Below, piece by piece: positions 58,172 through 64,000 of a stretch of DNA of 64,000 nucleotides; position 1 is the first letter of the stretch, and the number at the start of each line of letters is the position of its first letter. The DNA is from Fibrobacter sp. UWB10. GTDB lineage: Bacteria; Fibrobacterota; Fibrobacteria; Fibrobacterales; Fibrobacteraceae. Under the pieces are notes generated by a model that was given only the letters and a program-made list of their open reading frames with translations, ran no database searches and was not told the DNA's origin. The DNA lies in contig NZ_FXUE01000004.1 in NCBI RefSeq assembly GCF_900182935.1, forward strand, positions 1-64,000, read 5' to 3'. A program made the position numbers and the translations under genes.

Positions 58172-58220
58172 AGGGTGCGAACCGCCCTTATGGGCATAAC
58201 TTTAAAAAAGAGAGAGAATT

Positions 58221-59123
58221 ATGAACAAGAAAATTCTTAGCGCTTCTGCCATCTTGGCAGCTGCTTCCCTTTCCTTCGGTTTCGTGACCTGGAATGGTGA
58301 AGATGGTATTGCTCGTGTTGATACCGAACTCGACGCTGGCGAAGATAACTCCGGTTACTGGTACAATTACAACGACAAGGCTGATGGTGGCGAATCTGTT
58401 GTTGATTGGAAGGTTGCACCGGACGAAGAATACGGTGGACTTGAACCTGTTCTCGAAGCTTGCGTCACCGGTATCTGCGGTACTTACACCCTCGGTAAGG
58501 GTACCTTGGATTATGACCCGTTCATCGGTATCGGCTTCAACGTTGGTGGTGCCGACGCTGCTGGTAAGGCTATCCCGGTTGATGCTTCCTCTATGAGTGG
58601 TGTTTGCATGACGCTTTCCGTAACGCATGCTGCTACCCTCGAACTTGGTCTCGGCGACGCTAACGACGCTAAGATCGGTTACGCTAACCCGGCTTATGAC
58701 ATGGGTAAGTCTGCCACTGGTAAGTCTGTTGATGTTCCTTGGGCTAAGTTTGCTCAGCCGAGCTGGGCAAAGGCTGAACAGTCCATCTCCATCGACGAAG
58801 CTGTTGCATCTCTCGCTTCTATCAAGGTGAAGGTGCAGGCCAAGACTGGTTCTACCGGTGAATTCAACATTATGCAGGTTGGTGACTACGGTAAGTGCGG
58901 CACTGCTATCGGTGCCAAGGCTATGCAGTCTTCTCTGAAGGCTCAGCTCGCTGGCCGTACCCTTTCCTTCGGCAAGTCTGTTGCCAAGGCTGAAATTGTG
59001 AACCTCCAGGGTCAGGTTGTTATGGCTGCCTCCTCTGTGAAGACCATGGATCTTTCCAAGCTCCAGGCTGGTGTCTACATGGTTCGCGCTATGGGTCTCT
59101 CTCAGCAGATCATGCTGAAGTAA
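58221..59123 (+). CDS. Abundant secreted CBM-like protein with type IX-like tail
   Basis: The 300-residue protein has a signal peptide ending near 'SFGF'. The mature domain (about 22-225) is a beta-sandwich with 'GYWYNYNDKADGG', 'GFNVGGAD' and 'SIKVKVQAKTGSTGEFNIMQVGDYG', a layout seen in carbohydrate-binding modules of the CBM11/30 kind and in Fibrobacter cellulose-associated proteins. The tail 'IVNLQGQVVMAA...QAGVYMVRAMG' is a type IX-like sorting signal. There is no catalytic domain. Codon use is strongly biased to GGT, GCT and AAC and the promoter is near consensus, so high expression is likely. The ligand is not proven. Confidence 0.75.
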   Translation: MNKKILSASAILAAASLSFGFVTWNGEDGIARVDTELDAGEDNSGYWYNYNDKADGGESVVDWKVAPDEEYGGLEPVLEACVTGICGTYTLGKGTLDYDPFIGIGFNVGGADAAGKAIPVDASSMSGVCMTLSVTHAATLELGLGDANDAKIGYANPAYDMGKSATGKSVDVPWAKFAQPSWAKAEQSISIDEAVASLASIKVKVQAKTGSTGEFNIMQVGDYGKCGTAIGAKAMQSSLKAQLAGRTLSFGKSVAKAEIVNLQGQVVMAASSVKTMDLSKLQAGVYMVRAMGLSQQIMLK

Positions 59124-59143
59124 TCTTACTTCGGTAAAATCTT

Positions 59144-59181
59144 AAGGAAGGGTTGCGGGTTCCCGCGGCCCTTTCTTTTTT
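59144..59181 (+). terminator. Intrinsic terminator
   Basis: AAGGAAGGG-TT-GCGGG pairs with CCCGC-GG-CCCTTTCTT and seven Ts follow, giving a very stable terminator. Confidence 0.93.
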
Positions 59182-59226
59182 TGATATGACCTAGATTACA
59201 CTAAAATTAATTTTTGGTCTGGTTTG

Positions 59227-59254
59227 TTGAAAAAACGGCAATAAAATATATATT
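59227..59254 (+). promoter_or_regulatory. Putative promoter of the GH8 gene
   Basis: TTGAAA (59227-59232), a 16-base spacer and TATATT (59249-59254), with a leader of about 20 bases and GAGG before the ATG. Confidence 0.6.
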
Positions 59255-59281
59255 TGAGAAAAAACGCAAAACGAGGTTGTT

Positions 59282-60784
59282 ATGCATTTCAAGAAATTTC
59301 TAACCCCCATGATGGCTCCTTTGGCCTTGAGCTTGGCTTTTGGCCTTGCTGCATGTGGTGACGATTCTACATCAGGTACACCTGATCCTGTTGTGGATCC
59401 GACGCTTGATCCGGGTACCACTATTCCGACCGATCCCGGTACGACAATTCCTACAGATCCGGGTACAACTACTCCGACCGACCCTGGTACGACAGTTCCT
59501 GTAGATCCGGGCACCACGACTCCGACCGATCCGGGTACCACTACGCCGGTTACCAATCCGGGAACTGCTTGGACGTCGCCGGTGGCTTTGGCTGCTTCTG
59601 CCAACCCGGCTTATCCTGCCAATGTTTATGCCCTTTGGAAGCCTTCTCACTTTGCAACTCTCGAAGATGAATTGGTCTACTATTCTTCGAGTGCAGCAGA
59701 CTTTGCGGAAATTTTTACAGCGCAGTATTTGCCGGCGGGTCGTGTGCTTTGGTCTAACCAGAATACGGGTTACTATAAGCAGTCCTGTTTGAATAAGGAT
59801 TCTGATGTCGCAAGCATGAAGTATCGCGGTTGCACTGTGTCCGAAGGCGTTGGCTACGGCATGTTGCTCACCTACTTTAATGGCGATGACGACGCCTTTG
59901 TGCGCATCTGGAATTATTCTAGGGCGTTCCGCGATTATTATGGCGTCGAACTTACTCCGTGGATTACTTTCAGCTTTGCCAAGAAGGTGGACTATACCAG
60001 TGCTACCGATGCTGACCTGGATATTGCCACGTCACTTATCTTGATGTATTACAAGACCGGTTCTGTGGCATACCTTACCGACGCCCAGAGAATTATGAAG
60101 GCAATTTGGGACTACGAAATCAACAAGACCAGTTTGCTGATTTACTCGGGCGATGACGATATGTGGCAGGGAGCTGATCCTGTTTACAACCTCAGCTATT
60201 TCTCGCCGGTGGCACTCCGTTTGTTTGCCATGGTTGATACCGATCCGAGTCATAACTGGACCGGTGTGCTCGACGCCATGTATGCTTACATGACTATGGT
60301 GCAGAATGCCGGTACGGGCGTGTTCCCGGATTGGAGCAATTCGGCCGGTGTGGCTGTGGACCCGGACAATGGTTCTGCCGCAAAGACCTACTGGACATTC
60401 AACAAGGAATCGGTACGTATTCCGTGGCGTATCGCATGGGATTACTACTGGTTCCAGGATGAACGTGCCTTGGCTATCTTGACGAAGCTGAACACCTTTA
60501 TTTCTGGAAAGTCTGGAGGCGATCCGTCTTCGAATGCGTTGATGGTCAACTACTCATGGGATCCGGCAAAGAATGATGCTGCTAGCACTGGTACGGCAAC
60601 TCCGTCTCATTGGCTTGGTGCTTGGTGCGTAACTGGTTTTGGCTCCAATCCGACTTGGGTAAGCGCCTGTACGGATTTGTTCAACACCAGAACTCCGGCT
60701 AACACAGGCTCTAGTTACTTCACCGATATCCTGATGGGTATTTACAGTGCCTTGCTGAACGGCAACTTCGTTCGCCCGTTCTAA
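59282..60784 (+). CDS. Lipoprotein GH8 family glycoside hydrolase
   Basis: The 500-residue product has lipobox 'GLAAC', so it is a membrane-anchored lipoprotein. Residues 43-90 are a Pro/Thr linker of six 8-residue units (DPGTT-PT). The GH8 domain covers about 105-498: 'YKQSCLNKDSDVASMKYRGCTVSEGVGYGMLLTYF' contains Glu188, the catalytic acid in 'SEG-GYGM'; 'DADLDIATSLILMY' carries the catalytic Asp region. GH8 members are endoglucanases, xylanases or reducing-end xylosidases. With the linker and the neighbouring enzymes, attack on xylan or cellulose is likely. No type IX tail is present. Confidence 0.88.
   Translation: MHFKKFLTPMMAPLALSLAFGLAACGDDSTSGTPDPVVDPTLDPGTTIPTDPGTTIPTDPGTTTPTDPGTTVPVDPGTTTPTDPGTTTPVTNPGTAWTSPVALAASANPAYPANVYALWKPSHFATLEDELVYYSSSAADFAEIFTAQYLPAGRVLWSNQNTGYYKQSCLNKDSDVASMKYRGCTVSEGVGYGMLLTYFNGDDDAFVRIWNYSRAFRDYYGVELTPWITFSFAKKVDYTSATDADLDIATSLILMYYKTGSVAYLTDAQRIMKAIWDYEINKTSLLIYSGDDDMWQGADPVYNLSYFSPVALRLFAMVDTDPSHNWTGVLDAMYAYMTMVQNAGTGVFPDWSNSAGVAVDPDNGSAAKTYWTFNKESVRIPWRIAWDYYWFQDERALAILTKLNTFISGKSGGDPSSNALMVNYSWDPAKNDAASTGTATPSHWLGAWCVTGFGSNPTWVSACTDLFNTRTPANTGSSYFTDILMGIYSALLNGNFVRPF
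59408..59551 (+). repeat. Six tandem 24-bp repeats encoding a Pro-Thr linker
   Basis: Six copies of a 24-base unit starting GATCC(G/C)GG encode DPGTT-P-. Synonymous third-position differences separate the copies. This is an in-gene linker repeat, not a CRISPR array. Confidence 0.93.
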
Positions 60785-60785
60785 C

Positions 60786-60920
60786 AAAAAGCTCGGGGCG
60801 AATACGAAATTGCAATAGCGTAAGTAAGCGCCCCTCGCCGGTATAAGAAACCCTAGACTAAAACGTCTAGGGTTTCTTTTATACCGCGCAAAACTTGCTC
60901 GCGACTCTCGGCTTTTGGTT
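60786..60920. repeat. Intergenic repeat, copy B
   Basis: 'AAGCTCGGGGCGAA' near 60790 and 'CTTGCTCGCGACTCTCGGCTT' near 60895 match sequences at 34003-34090. The 46-base hairpin below lies inside it. No gene was seen. Confidence 0.45.
60840..60885. terminator. Long perfect hairpin / bidirectional terminator
   Basis: GGTATAAGAAACCCTAGAC pairs with GTCTAGGGTTTC-TT-TTATACC around a TAAAAC loop, about 19 base pairs with one small bulge. T-rich on the plus strand. It can terminate the GH8 transcript. Confidence 0.75.
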
Positions 60921-60924
60921 TTTG

Positions 60925-60930
60925 TATATT
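60925..60930 (+). promoter_or_regulatory. Putative -10 box (leaderless)
   Basis: TATATT ends 8 bases before the ATG at 60939, again too close for a ribosome binding site. Confidence 0.5.
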
Positions 60931-60938
60931 CTGCGTGT

Positions 60939-61817
60939 ATGGAAAACGATTCTTTGAATGTAGAAAATGTGGCTGATTCTGCTGTAACTGATAGCGTTGT
61001 GGCGGCGCCGGAGATCGAAATGCCGACGCCGGAACAGCTCGGGATTTCAATTTCAGCGGGGCCGCAGGGGGGAATGCCTGCGGTGACCGTGGGCGACACG
61101 TTTGAATTCCCGGTGACGGTTTCTTGGGGCGTGCAAGGGAGTGCGCTTTTGGTGGTGCCGACGGGCACGGCGAATGCGAAGGGCCTGACTCAGGTGGGCA
61201 TGTCGCAGGAATCGGCTCGCTCTGTGAAAGACGGCAAGGAAGTTGCCTCGATTACGTTTACCTACAAGATTTTGGCGGCCGATACGGGCAACTTGCATAT
61301 TCCGGCGATGCGGTTTGAAATTCCGACGCAAATGGGGCAACCGCTCGATTTGCGCAGCGAAAGCGTGGACGTGCGCGTGAATGAACCTTTTAACCCGCTT
61401 CCGCTTGCTGTTGGGCTTATTGTGGCTTTGTGCGTGCTTTTAGCAGGCTTGTGGCGTGTAAAGCGCCGTAGTGCAGCCCGAGAGGCTGTTGCGGCTAAAA
61501 ACGCCGCAGAAGACGCCCTGCGCGAACGCATGATGGTTCTTAAGCAGCGAGTGAATACGGCTGATAGCCGCGAATGGCTCCTGGAGCTCGAAAGCATTTG
61601 CAAGGATTACGTGGCGGAAAAATTCGGAATGACCGCCTCTGCGGTCAATTTGGATGCCCTTGTAAAAGATGGCAAGCTTGAAGGCTGGGAATCGCTTATA
61701 GAAGAATTCGCGCATGCCCGCTATGGTGGGGGCAAGCGCGACGGATTCGAGAATCGTGAGACCTGGAAAGGCGCCATGACTCTTATGGCTATTTCTGAAG
61801 ACGACATGGGGAGATAA
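60939..61817 (+). CDS. BatD-like membrane protein
   Basis: The 292-residue product has no clear signal peptide. Residues 30-145 form a beta domain like BatD ('DSFEFPVTVSWG' type strands; 'ASITFTYKILAADTGNLHIPAMRFEIP', and 'RSESVDVRV' as the last strand). A transmembrane helix lies at about 153-173, followed by a charged cytoplasmic coil and helical domain to the end. BatD proteins accompany MoxR ATPases and VWA proteins in stress-related systems; here it stands alone. The ATG at 60939 follows a TATATT by 8 bases. The missing signal peptide makes topology uncertain. Its last 29 bases overlap the convergent lipoprotein gene. Confidence 0.6.
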   Translation: MENDSLNVENVADSAVTDSVVAAPEIEMPTPEQLGISISAGPQGGMPAVTVGDTFEFPVTVSWGVQGSALLVVPTGTANAKGLTQVGMSQESARSVKDGKEVASITFTYKILAADTGNLHIPAMRFEIPTQMGQPLDLRSESVDVRVNEPFNPLPLAVGLIVALCVLLAGLWRVKRRSAAREAVAAKNAAEDALRERMMVLKQRVNTADSREWLLELESICKDYVAEKFGMTASAVNLDALVKDGKLEGWESLIEEFAHARYGGGKRDGFENRETWKGAMTLMAISEDDMGR

Positions 61818-62433
61818 CCATCTCGGCGAAAGGTCTCCAGTATGGGTCGCTGTAGGTGCGGGCTATGTCTTTCGGACAGCCTTCGCATTCTAGGGGCTTC
61901 GTCTTGACCTCGCATTCAAGGGCATCTTCGTTAGTATCGATGAATGTCCCGCCCTCGGCTTCGCAGGAATCCCGGAATGCCTCCTCGATACCGGTGACGT
62001 ATTTGGCCGAGTTGCGGCTCAACGTTTTCGATACAGTACTATCGTCCATGGAGAGGTGCTCGCGGTAGGTAAGGGTGTCCTGTGCCAGTTCGCAACTGAT
62101 GCGGTCACTTGTTCCCCAATACATATTGGCTACTGTCCCGCTTTCTAATTGGACCCTGTGAGGGAGGCACCACATGGGATTATCCGGATGTTCTGGGCTT
62201 TCGACACACCAGTGGTCGACCATAATCATTTTGCTGAGCGTGTAGCCTTCCAGCCAGCTTTCGGGAATGGAGTCCGTTTCGTTTGACGAATCGATGCGAG
62301 CTTGTTGTTGCTCCTCGTTGTTGCCGGATGCCTGCGAAAGGGCTTGTTCCGGGGCGGACGCGTTGTCGTTTGAACAGGCATACAGCGCGAATGCGGTAAG
62401 CCCGCAGATGAATGTTTTGGTTGCGAGTTTCAT
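61789..62433 (-). CDS. Cysteine-containing lipoprotein, paralog 1
   Basis: The 214-residue lipoprotein has lipobox 'ALYAC' (Cys20). After a polar linker the mature part has seven more cysteines, in 'HWCVESP', 'MWCLPH', 'SCELAQDT', 'SCEAEGGTF', 'ECEVKTKPLECEGC' and the C-terminal 'DPYWRPFAEMVISPC'. The 'C-AEGG-F' and 'Y-DP-W-(8)-C' signatures are shared with the next upstream gene. GGAGGG precedes the ATG. It is the third gene of the TIGR02147 unit, and its 3' end overlaps the BatD-like gene. The function is unknown; disulfides in the periplasm are likely. Confidence 0.75.
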   Translation of the reverse strand: MKLATKTFICGLTAFALYACSNDNASAPEQALSQASGNNEEQQQARIDSSNETDSIPESWLEGYTLSKMIMVDHWCVESPEHPDNPMWCLPHRVQLESGTVANMYWGTSDRISCELAQDTLTYREHLSMDDSTVSKTLSRNSAKYVTGIEEAFRDSCEAEGGTFIDTNEDALECEVKTKPLECEGCPKDIARTYSDPYWRPFAEMVISPCRLQK

Positions 62434-62519
62434 AGTTCCCTCCTTGTTTATGGATGAGTTTTGTAACGCGTCATGGCACGAAGCCTTGACGCCGTATTTT
62501 GTTGTTTTGGTTTAGTTTC

Positions 62520-63131
62520 TTATTCTTGGCAGATGCCTACAATCAACTCTACGTACTTCTTCCAGGTTGGGTCCACGTATTGCCTGCTTTCGTTCAGATG
62601 TTTGGAACTTTCCAAATCACAGGAGTGGGTGTGCTGGCCTGCAGTTTTGCTTGTCGTGTCCCTCCCGAACGCGCCCCCTTCAGCGTTACAATCCGATTTG
62701 AAATCATCTGCGTCCAAGGAATCTGGCAGAACGAGGTACTTTCGTATCAGCGAATCGCCGGCATTGACGGAATAGACAAACCAGTTCGTTTCGGTTTCGC
62801 AAGTGAGCGATTTGAAATGTTCGCGGACAACGTTGTACAGCGCCCCGTTTTTGACATTTATGTCCGGATTTCTAATTGTGCTGATGATGTAGCCTTCCCG
62901 GGGAATCTGCGGGTCATGTGGCTCTGTGGCTATAAGCGTGTCGTTTATAAGCCATTCGGCAAGCGCGCTGTCGAGTGCTGCCGTGATGGAATTCTGCTGC
63001 TCGTCGGTGCCGGCGGTGTTGTCTTTGCCGCAGGCCGTGAGTGTCGTAGTTGTGACAAGCGGGAGTGCGACTGTGAATAAGCCTGCAAACAAGGTTGTTG
63101 CGATGGAGAAGATTTTCTTTGTGGTCGTCAT
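62520..63131 (-). CDS. Cysteine-containing lipoprotein, paralog 2
   Basis: The 203-residue lipoprotein has lipobox 'LTAC'. AGGAG with 8-base spacing picks ATG 63131. The mature protein contains 'SLTCETETNWFVYSV', 'SDCNAEGGAF', 'HSCDLESS' and the end 'YVDPTWKKYVELIVGIC', sharing both C-terminal signatures with its downstream neighbour. It begins 11 bases after the TIGR02147 gene, so it is certainly co-transcribed with it. The 86 bases before the next lipoprotein hold no terminator that I can see. Confidence 0.75.
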   Translation of the reverse strand: MTTTKKIFSIATTLFAGLFTVALPLVTTTTLTACGKDNTAGTDEQQNSITAALDSALAEWLINDTLIATEPHDPQIPREGYIISTIRNPDINVKNGALYNVVREHFKSLTCETETNWFVYSVNAGDSLIRKYLVLPDSLDADDFKSDCNAEGGAFGRDTTSKTAGQHTHSCDLESSKHLNESRQYVDPTWKKYVELIVGICQE

Positions 63132-63142
63132 GATAAGCACTC

Positions 63143-63955
63143 CTAAATCTTGTCGGTCAATGGGAATAGTTGCAGGTTCAGACGATAGACTTGATTGATG
63201 TCCTTACATTCATTCGCTAGAGCGATAATGCGTTTACGGCAGTTGTTTACTTCTTCAGAGATTCTTGCGAGTGTGGCATCGTCGACGCCTATCGTGACTC
63301 CCGAGATATTCCTTTCGCGGACGTCAATTTTGTCGAGGGCTTCTTTCGCGAGATCGGCCATTTCGCGGTTCATGCTGCGGAGCGCAAGGGGAATCGCCTC
63401 GGTTGATCCGGTGATGGCCTTGTCTGTTTGACGGTAAACGTTTTCGTCGGTTTCTTCGAGGAATTTTGCGCGGGTGAGCATGGCGAGAGAGTCGCGGACT
63501 TGCTGTGCGGTGTAGAGGTGCTTGATTCTTTTGGCCATTTCGTTCGGGAGGGCACCTGGCATGAGGGGCGCAAGCTCACGGACGATGGAATTTACAGCGG
63601 ATTCGTAGTAGGCGAATGTATCGGCGTCGATGACGCGGGCTTTTTGTTCCTTGGCAATTCGGGTGAGTTCTGCGAAGGCGGCCTTTTTCTTTTCATCGTT
63701 TGTGGCGTTCCCGAATTCAACCATCTTTTCGAAATAGGTGCGTTCGAAACCAGTGAGCCCCATGGCGTTTGCGACGCGGGGGAGACCTACGCGGCTGAGG
63801 GAACTCTTGCCTTCGCAAACAAGCTTGAGGTACGAGGGCGATGCGAATCCAGCCTCTTTCGAAAATTCGCGCCAGGTAAAGCCGGACTTCTTCTTTTCTT
63901 CATAGAAATCCTGCATGAATCGGCGGTAATCTTGATATTCGGTTATCGGTTTCAT
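63143..63955 (-). CDS. TIGR02147 family protein (HTH-type regulator-like)
   Basis: The 270-residue protein belongs to the family named from tandem paralogs in Fibrobacter. The N-terminal half has an xre-like helix-turn-helix ('FTWREFSKEAGFASPSYLKLVCEGKSSLS'), the middle is charged helical, and the C-terminal half is a conserved helical and beta region ('NISGVTIGVDDATLARISEEVNNCRKRIIALANE'). It is cytoplasmic. AAAGGA with 8-base spacing favours ATG 63955 over TTG 63961. It heads an operon with two lipoprotein genes, so it may regulate them. DNA binding is inferred from the fold. Confidence 0.82.
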   Translation of the reverse strand: MKPITEYQDYRRFMQDFYEEKKKSGFTWREFSKEAGFASPSYLKLVCEGKSSLSRVGLPRVANAMGLTGFERTYFEKMVEFGNATNDEKKKAAFAELTRIAKEQKARVIDADTFAYYESAVNSIVRELAPLMPGALPNEMAKRIKHLYTAQQVRDSLAMLTRAKFLEETDENVYRQTDKAITGSTEAIPLALRSMNREMADLAKEALDKIDVRERNISGVTIGVDDATLARISEEVNNCRKRIIALANECKDINQVYRLNLQLFPLTDKI

Positions 63956-63975
63956 TTTCAATTCCTTTCGGTTAG

Positions 63976-63981
63976 AATATA
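63976..63981 (-). promoter_or_regulatory. Putative -10 box of the TIGR02147 operon
   Basis: On the minus strand TATATT lies 20 bases before the ATG, with a normal ribosome site between. The -35 position falls at or beyond the window edge. Confidence 0.5.
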
Positions 63982-64000
63982 GATTGATTTTTGCGAAAGT

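Noticed and set aside
59408-59551. Possible CRISPR-like repeat array
   Set aside because: The units are contiguous with no spacers and stay in frame as a Pro-Thr linker of the GH8 lipoprotein; no cas gene is near.
60939-61817. BatD-like gene as partner of the RavA-like ATPase at 4633
   Set aside because: The two are more than 50 kb apart in this window; a shared system cannot be argued from position.

Overview
The window looks like chromosomal DNA of a Fibrobacter species (phylum Fibrobacterota), close to the rumen/gut cellulose degraders. The evidence is protein content. It encodes families first named from Fibrobacter succinogenes: a fibro-slime protein, FISUMP (Fib_succ_major) lipoproteins and a TIGR02147 regulator-like protein. 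It also carries five glycoside hydrolases (one GH30, three GH5, one GH8), several type IX-like C-terminal tails, and Gram-negative lipid A genes (lpxK, lpxA). No mobile element, CRISPR array or tRNA gene was seen.

Layout. 1-130: 3' end of a 5S rRNA with its terminator, so an rRNA operon lies to the left. 339-6096: a giant secreted fibro-slime protein converging on a degenerate RavA/MoxR-like ATPase. 6161-20590: mostly housekeeping genes: aroC-lpxK, ktrBA potassium uptake, a BASS-type transporter, an AlkD-like protein, a secreted GH30, a membrane protein, a candidate structured RNA antisense to nothing (15684-15847, minus strand), uvrC, a coiled-coil/zapA pair, a FISUMP lipoprotein and an isolated nuoA. 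20672-35414: argA, two overlapping paralogous lipoproteins, a nitroreductase, a stand-alone M41-like metallopeptidase, a secreted GH5, an InlB-repeat protein, folE, a lipoprotein alpha/beta hydrolase and glycogen synthase. 35497-45121: dsbD, an ECF sigma factor with a beta-propeller protein and a lipoprotein, a CCA-adding enzyme, a GT2 glycosyltransferase, lpxA and a lipoprotein GH5.

45358-55258 is the most distinctive block. It is a compact one-direction operon of six exported proteins: a carbohydrate-binding-like protein, three large predicted outer-membrane proteins (two of them tandem paralogs), a lipoprotein, and a GH18-fold protein whose catalytic glutamate is replaced by glutamine. My inference is that this is a surface assembly for glycan or cellulose contact. 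It is followed by secreted GH5, CBM-like and GH8 proteins. The right edge holds a BatD-like protein and a three-gene unit of a TIGR02147 protein with two related cysteine-containing lipoproteins.

Two themes run across the window. First, many genes have a -10 hexamer (often TATATT) ending only 6-9 bases before the start codon, which implies leaderless mRNAs. Second, many exported enzymes end in a shared tail with a hydrophobic-strand, D/N-x-x-G-(Q/R) turn and G-x-Y pattern, which resembles type IX secretion sorting domains.
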